Shown here in pieces: positions 15,839 through 22,049 of a stretch of DNA of 22,049 nt (the first letter of the stretch is position 1; the number at the start of each line of letters is the position of its first letter). Source of the stretch: Coprinopsis marcescibilis. Its lineage: Eukaryota > Basidiomycota > Agaricomycetes > Agaricales > Psathyrellaceae. The translations under genes were made by a program, and so were the position numbers. The notes under the pieces were generated by a model that saw only the letters and a program-made list of their open reading frames with translations, searched no databases and was not told the origin of the DNA. Location: contig ML210428.1 in the NCBI GenBank assembly GCA_004369085.1, positions 8,165 to 30,213 of the forward strand, read 5' to 3'.

Positions 15839-17575
15839 CCCTGCATAGAGATATCACTGCTGTTAAGCACGTGTATATGCTCGGTGATGACTGTTCCCAT
15901 TCGGAGACAGAGTAATTAAGCGCGTGGATGCGCATATCTATTACAGATCTTCGCTGACCCAAGCCCTAGCTAAATAGGTATATAAGTTCATGTAAATACA
16001 TTATATACCTTAGTGAATGGAAATTACTCGTCTTCTGCGCCTCTGAGTGCCCTTTGGGCGCTGTAGAGCCCCTATAACAGGACTACAGTGGCTTCTGTGC
16101 TACCATTACTCCGTCGATCGTAGTGGACGTTAAACCTATGGAATCTCAAATTCCAACACATATCCAAGCCCGGCAGCACTTATCAGAGCAGTGAAACCCT
16201 CCCCATCCTGCACATTCACTTCGATCCTCCACTGCTTCTACGTACCCAACTCTCACTGCCAACCCCAAAGCCGTCTGCCCCCGCAAAGATTGCTTGTTGA
16301 CATTCAATTTCTGGGACTCCTCCCTCCGCCATGTACGGATGAGTCGAACTAGTCTACTCTTTTGCGAGAAAGCAACCAGCCAGCAACAAAGGGATAGCAG
16401 GACAGTCTTGTCAACGAGATTACCCATGTCGAAAGTGTCGTCATTGGGATCGATTGTGATTGCGTATTGAAGCTTGTTGATGGTCAAGGACCTTCGAGCG
16501 TAAACCAGCCATAGCAGCACTTTATGCACGACGTTGGAATTTGGCTGGTCGTTAATTCTTTGCAGGGTGATCGAGTACATGCTGTGCAGGCTGTCCGGCA
16601 GGCGTTCCAGGGAGTCTTCAGCCTTTTGGCAGTCAATCACTGCCCAAGCATGTCAAGCTGCAGAGAGGCCAAAGGAAACTTAATGATCGGTTGATATAGC
16701 AAGATTTTGACATGCATAAACACTCACATTCCCGACGACTTCTCAATGATATTGGATACCACCAGGCCCTTAAGCTCCGTGTTCAGAATGAGCTTGCGCA
16801 GTCTGGGAATCTCATCCACCTTCTGATTGATAAGGAGCATGATATCCCCATTGTGCACAAGAATATCAATAGGAACAGCTTGAGGAACGTACTCATTGAG
16901 GGCGTCCAATGGTCTCGAGGTGATGCAGAACTTGATGTTGGGCGATCAGAGGCACCTCAAGATGTTCCTTGAGTGTTTTCAGAGGCCTCATCCAGGCCGT
17001 TGAGAACATAGTAGCACACAGAGAACACTTTGGAGCTGGGGATGAGCGTGAGCAGGTCAACAAAGTCCTACTCAGATGGGATTGTCCTATCCCGTTGGTG
17101 CTTGTTGTAAAAGGGCTTGATGACAGCAGTGGGATAACATTCCAAATGCTGCCTTACAAGGGCAGCAAGGAGATCCTCACCGGGATCGGGTCAATGTAGC
17201 AGCAGAAAGCGAAGACAACACAGATTCTGTTATCCTTGGCTGCGAGGCCTTGGAGGTGCTCAATGATGACGGACCTATCCGTCGATTAGAGAAGCTTCAA
17301 ATAAAAGTGAAAATGCTCATGAAAGAATGGTTTTCCCTGCGCCAGCTGTGGCACCAAGGCGGTCCAGACTAGAATATGGCTGAGTGGACATGGAAAACAC
17401 AACATACGCATACATTCCCCATAGAATAGCGCCTCCTTCGGAAGTCAACCAATCCAGGAACGCACAAGATCTCAGAATCCACGCACATGTGCTTGGTGTT
17501 TTTTTATTGAGGTTGTCCTTCAAAATCATATAATAATTGAGGATTGTTAACCAGACTAGAATTCTTGTAATGTCT
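14957..17575 (-). pseudogene. NACHT-ankyrin NLR-like protein gene, decayed
   Basis: Read on the minus strand. A pre-NACHT linker and ILKDNLNKKTPSTCAWIL (about 17525) come first, then the P-loop TAGAGKTILS (about 17325), IIEHLQGLAAKDNRICVVF (about 17250), a Walker B-like VCYYVLNGLDEA (about 17000), and VPIDILVHNGDIMLLI near 16850. Next is the winged-helix part SLERLPDSLHSMYSITLQRI ... LLWLVYARRSLTINKL (about 16600-16480). An ankyrin array fills 16330-16146 and 15838-14957, with about seven repeats of the type DTALTQVAANGHLEVVKALF. Fungal proteins of this design act in non-self recognition and cell death. Damage: frameshifts near 16210, a stop within the NACHT region near 17070, and an AT in place of GT at a probable intron donor (17319-17320). 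The final ankyrin exon is still open. Confidence 0.82.
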
Positions 17576-18055
17576 GTTATGGTATTGTAATTAGTCAGAT
17601 TGCGTCTCGGATAGAGAGGTCAGCGCCTGCCTTCCCTCGTCTGAGCACCATTTAGGATGGTGTTGGAATACTGTATTCAAGTACTCTCCAGTCAATCTTG
17701 AAGTGTGACTTAGTGAATCAACGTCCACTTGGAGTACTGGTCAGCGACCGTTCTTTCAAGGTATTGAAGTCCCATACCAATGTCAATAAGTTGGCCCCCA
17801 TTTCACTGTGTGGGGCCTCTTGCTTCAGCATTATCAACAGCACAGAAAGTTGTGCTCAAAGAGGGAAGGGTAAGAGAAGATACTGGCCATAGAATGGTGC
17901 TTGGTGATGGCAGCCAGGTGGCATCTTGTGGGAAGATCGATCAGAATGGTACAACTACTTAAGTAGTGATCTTGGCCAACACTTTTGGTTACTTCATATA
18001 TATGACACAAAGTAGCTCATCCATGATTGTATTGATGGTCTCTACAGACCTTCAT
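17576..18055. other. Unassigned stretch between NLR-like and RidA-like genes
   Basis: No gene recognised. The minus strand holds coding-like fragments such as LIDIGMGLQYLERTVADQYS near 17770 that might be the N-terminal effector part of the NLR-like gene, but frames are broken and no domain is recognised. Confidence 0.4.
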
Positions 18056-18385
18056 TTACTTGTCAACATGCGCAACTGCTTCAATCTCGATTCGCATCCC
18101 CTCCAATGCCAGTGTGCTGACCCCAATGACCGTCAACAGTGGTTGATGATTGGGCATGCATCTCTTCACGTTCTTCACCACGATTCCTACTGAGGCTTCA
18201 CTCATCTCCAATATGTAAATATTCAATCAATACACCTGTGCCCACCCCTTGCCTCCTGCAGTTTATACAGCCAGCTCTACATTCGAACATGCTTGTTCGA
18301 CTTCCGCATCGAGGTCTTTGTGTATCTCACTCGTTTCTGGAACCCATCCACCTGTTAACTTAACATCTGGATTAGGTCCAATGAG
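18056..18385 (-). pseudogene. RidA/YjgF/YER057c family protein, decayed
   Basis: A single minus-strand frame without introns reads VKLTGGWVPETSEIHKDL, VEQACSNVELAV, then (after TAA 18263-18265) TAGGKGWAQVY, then (after TGA 18227-18229) VVKNVKRCMPNHQPLLTVIG and MRIEIEAVAHVDK, stop 18056-18058. GGW...DL, NVE, AGGKGW, PNHQP and MRIEIEAVAH are the fungal RidA-like pattern. The family includes enamine/imine deaminases that protect against reactive 2-aminoacrylate. The N-terminus is missing; the repeat zone begins just upstream at about 18390-18424. Two stops in an otherwise continuous frame mark it as a pseudogene. Confidence 0.82.
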
Positions 18386-18423
18386 GGAGCAGGGGGTGTG
18401 CCCTCACACCTACACTTAGCACT

Positions 18424-18780
18424 GGCCCACAAGTCCGTGCAGCCACCGTGCTGGAGCCATGTCAGGGCCGTGCCAGGGCTGTGCAAGTCCGTGCGGTCGC
18501 CGTGGTAGAGCTGTGCAACTCCATGCGGCTGCCGTGCTAGAGCCGTGCAAGCTTTGTGCCATGTCCGTGCAGCTGCTGTGCAATCTCCGTGCAATCTCCG
18601 TGCGGCCGCTGTGCAATCTCCATGCGGCTGCCATGCAATCTCTGTGTGGCCACCATACGGCCATTGTACGGCCCTTCCACAGCAGCTATATGATAGCCAT
18701 ACAAGTTCTGTGTGGCCATCATATGGCTTTCATATGGCAGCCATTGTATGGCTCTCACATGTCATCTATGCTAGATCCAT
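18424..18780. repeat. Degenerate short tandem repeats (CGTGC / TGGCYGCC type), left block
   Basis: GC-rich, irregular units of about 10-20 bp built on ccgtgcaatctc, gtgcggccgc and tagagctgtgcaa, grading into AT-richer tatggc/catatgg units after 18650. Open frames on both strands run through it (Arg/His/Cys/Ala-rich) and are repeat translations. The outer edge gcccacaagtccgtgcagcc resembles, in inverted orientation, the far edge of the right block. Confidence 0.85.
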
Positions 18781-19019
18781 AGAAGTATAATGCTATAGTC
18801 CATGCTAGAGCCTTTCCAAAATTGAAAAAACTGAAATAGTAGATAAAAAAAACTATAGTTACAGTACATACATTCTATTGTATTTATTCTTCTTCTTCCT
18901 GTTCATTCTCATCATCTTCCTCCATGTTTCTTTCCTGTTTGGATTGCACAATTTGAGTGTGATAGTAGAGCATCACATGAATCATCCAGTTGAAGTTATT
19001 GGCAGTCTTCCATTTGAGA
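18781..19019. other. AT-rich spacer between the two repeat blocks
   Basis: About 240 bp, AT-rich, with a pyrimidine stretch (ttattcttcttcttcctgttc, about 18880-18901, shown as first part ttattcttcttcttcc). No gene seen. If the flanking blocks are arms of a foldback element this would be its centre. Confidence 0.5.
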
Positions 19020-19339
19020 ATTGCAGCACATCCTCCTCCTAGCCATGCAGCTGAAGCTGTGCCAGAGCCACACTCTAGCCACACAGCTGTGGCATGGCCT
19101 TCACACGGCCTTCACATGGCCTTCATACAGCAGCCGCACTAGAGCTGTGCCAGAGCCACACTCCAGCTGCATGGCTCTGGCACGGCCTTCACACAGCAGC
19201 CACACTAGAGCTGTGCCAGAGCTGTGTCAAGTCCACATGGCAGCCGTGCGGCCGCCATGCCAGAGCCGTGCCAGGGCCGCACCAGCTCCATGCCAGGGCC
19301 ACACAGCTGCCATGCGGCCGCCGCAAGGACCTGTGGGGC
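19020..19339. repeat. Degenerate short tandem repeats, right block
   Basis: Units such as ctagagctgtgccagagcc, acggccttcacacagcagcc and ccatgcggccgcc recur irregularly. Related to the left block (tagagcygtgc in both). It ends gccgcaaggacctgtggggc, close to the inverse of the left block's edge. Confidence 0.85.
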
Positions 19340-19349
19340 AGGGTAAAGT

Positions 19350-19700
19350 ACTCTTCCTCTTGATCCTACCAGCTCCGATACGTTCGACTTTCGAGCCCAA
19401 ATGTCACAGGGCTTGATTAATAGCCTTGCCCCTGCCACTGCACCTGATTATAGCCCCGAATACTACGCGCATCCCAACCTACAGAGTGCGGATGGGTTCC
19501 CATTTGCCCCAAACACTGCTGGGACAGGCAGCATTCCTCTTGAATTTAGCGTCGGCTCCGATTCGTTCAGCATTTAAGCACAAATGTCACAGGACTTGGC
19601 TGAATTTCAAGATATGGCTGTTACATATTGGGACCTGCCTGGCAGCTCAGATCAGTTTTCACAGGATGTTAATGATTTCTTCTCTGAGTGCACCATGTAA
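19350..19700 (+). pseudogene. Unidentified Ser/Asp-rich C-terminal coding remnant
   Basis: One plus-strand frame of 117 codons ends at TAA 19698-19700, with one internal TAA at 19575-19577. It contains an internal protein repeat: LPLDPTSSDTFDFRAQMSQG and IPLEFSVGSDSFSI*AQMSQD are recognisably the same segment twice, about 58 codons apart. It ends SQDVNDFFSECTM. The acidic, Ser/Phe-rich composition would suit the activation tail of a transcription factor, but no domain is present, so the family is unknown. It abuts the repeat zone and has lost its 5' part. Confidence 0.5.
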
Positions 19701-20270
19701 CCTGTTTTAAGTTTTAGTCTGTTATCGTTATCCATAGTCATCTAGTACCTCCTCACTATCACTCTATCTCCGAACTATCTGAACCCTGGACCTTTATTTC
19801 TCTACCTATAGACATTGTACTTGTATAATTCTCGACTATTTCTCATAGTACCCCTACATGTAAATATCATCTTTTGAAACTGCATTCCAGCGACGAAGTC
19901 TTCTGCACGAAATGTGTCACCTATTCTGAGATAGTTTTCTGGTGCTTGACTCTGACTCAGGGGGTATGTCTGCAGAGACTGACTTGGAGTGGTGGAACTG
20001 AAGCGAACCAAGCTGCTGCGAGGCCCTTGATACCCCAATTATAAGTCCCTTCCCTGATGCTTGTCGTAGGTGTAGAATCATTCTGGTAGAGAATATGAGA
20101 CTGGCCGTAGCTTGAACCCTGTGTTATAAGAAGTCAGGTAAGGCTTGACTCAAAACAGAATAGATATGTAGAGGCGTACGGCATGAGCACTAGATTGAGA
20201 CCGTGCTAAAAATGGACAAGGGGTGATCTAGACTTGAATGAAATGTGTCCTCGCAGAAGTGAAGACTCAC
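19701..20270. other. Weakly coding-like stretch, no identified gene
   Basis: A minus-strand open frame (19802-20038, 78 codons, containing QSQAPENYLRIGDTFRAEDF) has no family I recognise. GT-AG-like sites nearby would let it be a last exon of the fragment at 20280-20660, but this is only a possibility. Confidence 0.3.
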
Positions 20271-20279
20271 GGGTGCTAA

Positions 20280-20660
20280 AAGGTTCATCAGGGTGTTTGT
20301 AATGGCTGTTACTGTTCGGATCCAACCTCGTTGTAAGTATCATGGTGTTTATCTATACATGGTAGTCGGAGCGCAAGGGGAGAACTCACATGTCAATGAC
20401 ACAAAATAGATAGCCCCATCGTGGAAGAAGACAGTGTACTGACGGCCTTTATGGCAATTCCTGAATCTCCTAAAGGCAAACCAGCACAGGAGTAGAAAGA
20501 GGACTGATGTGGAAGCAGCCTTATGAGTGTCTCTTCATATCCAGCTGGTGCTTGACCACTCGCTGATTTTGCTGGCGGCGGATAGGGCAAAACCTGCAGA
20601 CATCAAATACTTGATGGAGCCTTCCTGGGTGTCGATGTTACTGATACCTCTTGCACTAGG
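20280..20660 (-). pseudogene. Possible fungal multi-pass membrane protein remnant
   Basis: A minus-strand frame reads ALSAASKISEWSSTSWI, a TGA, then TSVLFLLLCWFAFRRFRN (a membrane-like segment) and TVFFHDGAIYFVSL before a gtgagt-type donor near 20390. After about 65 bp comes a short hydrophobic exon AITNTLMNLLAP followed by gtgagt. A hydrophobic helix, an [FY]xDG-x-[IL]Y[FY] motif, then another hydrophobic piece resembles the C-terminal half of the multi-pass DUF6533-type proteins common in mushrooms. The match is short and from memory of the family pattern only. Confidence 0.3.
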
Positions 20661-20873
20661 CAGGACGTACATGATATCCATTCGCAACTTTCTCCTTTGT
20701 TCCTTTCAGCACCCTCATTCTCATCGACTTGCGAGACACGATGCTGCTTGTGTATGCTCTGATGGATATAAGGTACGAACGGCCCATTCATGTTGCTATC
20801 CTTGCATTTGCCAACTTCCTGTAAATGCTAGCACGCACGTTTGAACCACCTGGTTATTACGTTTACTATGCTA

Positions 20874-21200
20874 ATGCGTGAGGCTTTACCCCACGGTTAT
20901 GCTCTGCCTTTTGCCTACCAGGGCAATAAGCACGTTTCCCGCGATCCAGAGAGTGAATACCAACAATGACAACTTTATTGTAGACTTCAAGGTCCAAGCT
21001 CAGCCTGCATCTACGGAAAACGCAATTATGATCCTCTCACTGGGGCCTACGCTGCCTGCTGTCAGCGCATGCAGTGGCAGCGCTTGACCATCATCGCACG
21101 ATCTCTGTGGAAAAACCAGGCTATTTGTCTTATTATTCTCGCTTTGTTTGTTCTTTCTTTAATTCTTACTCTCCTCTTGCTTTGTTTGTTCTTTCTTTAA
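20874..21200 (+). pseudogene. Unidentified open-frame remnant
   Basis: A plus-strand frame from ATG 20874 reads MREALPHGYALPFAYQGNKH, a TGA at 20967-20969, then CIYGKRNYDPLTGAYAACCQ and RLTIIARSLWKNQA. It runs into a hydrophobic tail made by the 38-bp tandem repeat, with TAA at 21198-21200. Codon pattern looks coding, but I recognise no family. Confidence 0.3.
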
Positions 21201-21254
21201 TTCTTACTCTCCTCTTGCTTTGTTTGTTCTTTCTTTAATTCTTACTCTCCTCTT
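21141..21254. repeat. 38-bp tandem repeat, three exact copies
   Basis: 21141-21178, 21179-21216 and 21217-21254 are identical, each beginning gctttgtttgttctttcttt. Pyrimidine-rich on the plus strand. Confidence 0.97.
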
Positions 21255-22049
21255 GCTTTTCAATTCTTTCATATTTTTTCGCTCTCAACAATCCCTTTGC
21301 TATTTACGCTCTACCATGATCTGTTTCCACCTAGACAGACATGGACGCAGTGTATGGAGTCCATGTATTTTGTCTTGTGCCAAGCGAGGGCCTCTGATCC
21401 AAACACAGACAAAGTCCGGATCCAGCACTCCCTCCGAGAGTGCCCCAAGAGTTAGACTCTCTCAGGCTCTCTCCTCCGCTTCGCTGGCACCAGCAAAAAC
21501 TATTTCCCTTTCCTTACTCACCAAACTTTCTACAGACACCTAACTCTTTCCTACACTTTACACTGGCCCACCACTCTCTGCAGAGTCTCCACAGAGTCTC
21601 CGTAAAGTCTTCAGACTGTCTGAAGACTCTTCACAAAGTCTTCACAGAGTCCTTGGAGACTCTCCACAAAGTCCTCGAAGACTCTTCACAAAGTATCTGA
21701 AGACTCTTCAAAGACTTTGTTGAGTAGTGGAAAACTCCCTCTTGCTGCTCCTCTTCAGGCTTGTCATGGGACTTCTGATTGCACTGTGCAACTCTTCTCC
21801 AGTCATTCTGATCTCCAGGTTGCTACAAGGCCTGCTGTACTATATGTACAGCTAGGTTCCCTCTGCCACTTTCTCCAAACCTCCTGATGCTCCAGACAGG
21901 CTTTCATCCTTTCTACACATACTCCATCATAGTCCATAACATAACATGTTTCCCCACTCTGCCTTATGAGCAGTGCAGAATGAAGCACCCCAATATTTAT
22001 CAAGGCTGCTGTGTATCCCTTGAAAGTGCAGTGTGTTGGCCCAATCACA
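21255..22049. other. Right end: degenerate repeats, no clear gene
   Basis: From 21580 to about 21720 there are irregular units such as gactcttcacaaagtctt, including the near-perfect 23-bp palindrome at 21606-21628 (agtcttcagac, one base, gtctgaagact). A minus-strand open frame at 21803-22048 (81 codons, includes SGETCYVMDYDGVCVERMKA) reaches the window edge; no family recognised. Confidence 0.5.

Noticed and set aside
18416..18790. Several overlapping open frames on both strands
   Set aside because: They are translations of the degenerate short repeats; all frames stay open because of the repeat composition.
21141..21254. CRISPR array from evenly spaced repeats
   Set aside because: The copies are directly adjacent with no spacers and the DNA is eukaryotic; it is a simple tandem repeat.
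1..22049. tRNA or rRNA genes
   Set aside because: I found no cloverleaf-type or rRNA-like segment on reading both strands, though without a covariance search small RNAs could be missed.

Overview
This window is fungal nuclear DNA, most likely from a mushroom-forming basidiomycete (Agaricomycetes). I base this on the compact 50-55 bp GT-AG introns, a DUF6589-type protein with a RecQ-like helicase, a NACHT-ankyrin gene, a hAT transposase with many small introns, and a chromodomain Ty3/gypsy element. The species cannot be named from the sequence. Almost everything here is mobile or broken; I see no clearly intact host gene.

Positions 603-13291 hold a three-level nest. (1) The outermost layer is a hAT-family transposase gene on the minus strand. 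(2) A Ty3/gypsy chromovirus (879-11411, plus strand) is inserted in its last coding part, with a perfect 5-bp target duplication (ATGTT, 874-878 and 11412-11416). (3) The 3' LTR of that retrotransposon is split by a 2,942-bp DNA transposon (7852-10793). This element has matching inverted ends, an 8-bp target duplication (accatctc), a spliced DUF6589-like gene and a truncated RecQ-like helicase on the opposite strand. Its two genes meet at an apparent internal deletion near 9986.

The retrotransposon still shows its whole working plan: LTR promoter, a 12-nt self-primer with complementary primer-binding site (Tf1/sushi type), gag with a CCHC knuckle, a slippery site plus hairpin at the gag stop, protease, reverse transcriptase, RNase H, integrase, chromodomain, an additional third reading frame, a polypurine tract and the 3' LTR. 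It is nevertheless inactive: in-frame TGA stops, frameshifts, a YMDN in place of the usual YxDD, and a 60-bp duplication of the RT active site. The pattern of damage points to loss of CpG sites. A 10-N gap at 10932-10941 is flanked by an exact 95-bp duplication and looks like an assembly artefact; once it is removed the two LTR lengths reconcile exactly.

From 14040 to 22049 there is a repeat-rich spacer, a decayed NACHT-ankyrin (NLR-like) gene on the minus strand (about 14957-17575), a decayed RidA/YjgF-family gene on the minus strand (18056-18385), a roughly 0.9-kb zone of degenerate CGTGC/TGGCAC-type repeats (18424-19339), an unidentified serine-rich C-terminal remnant (19350-19700), a faint membrane-protein-like remnant (about 20280-20660), and short tandem repeats to the end.
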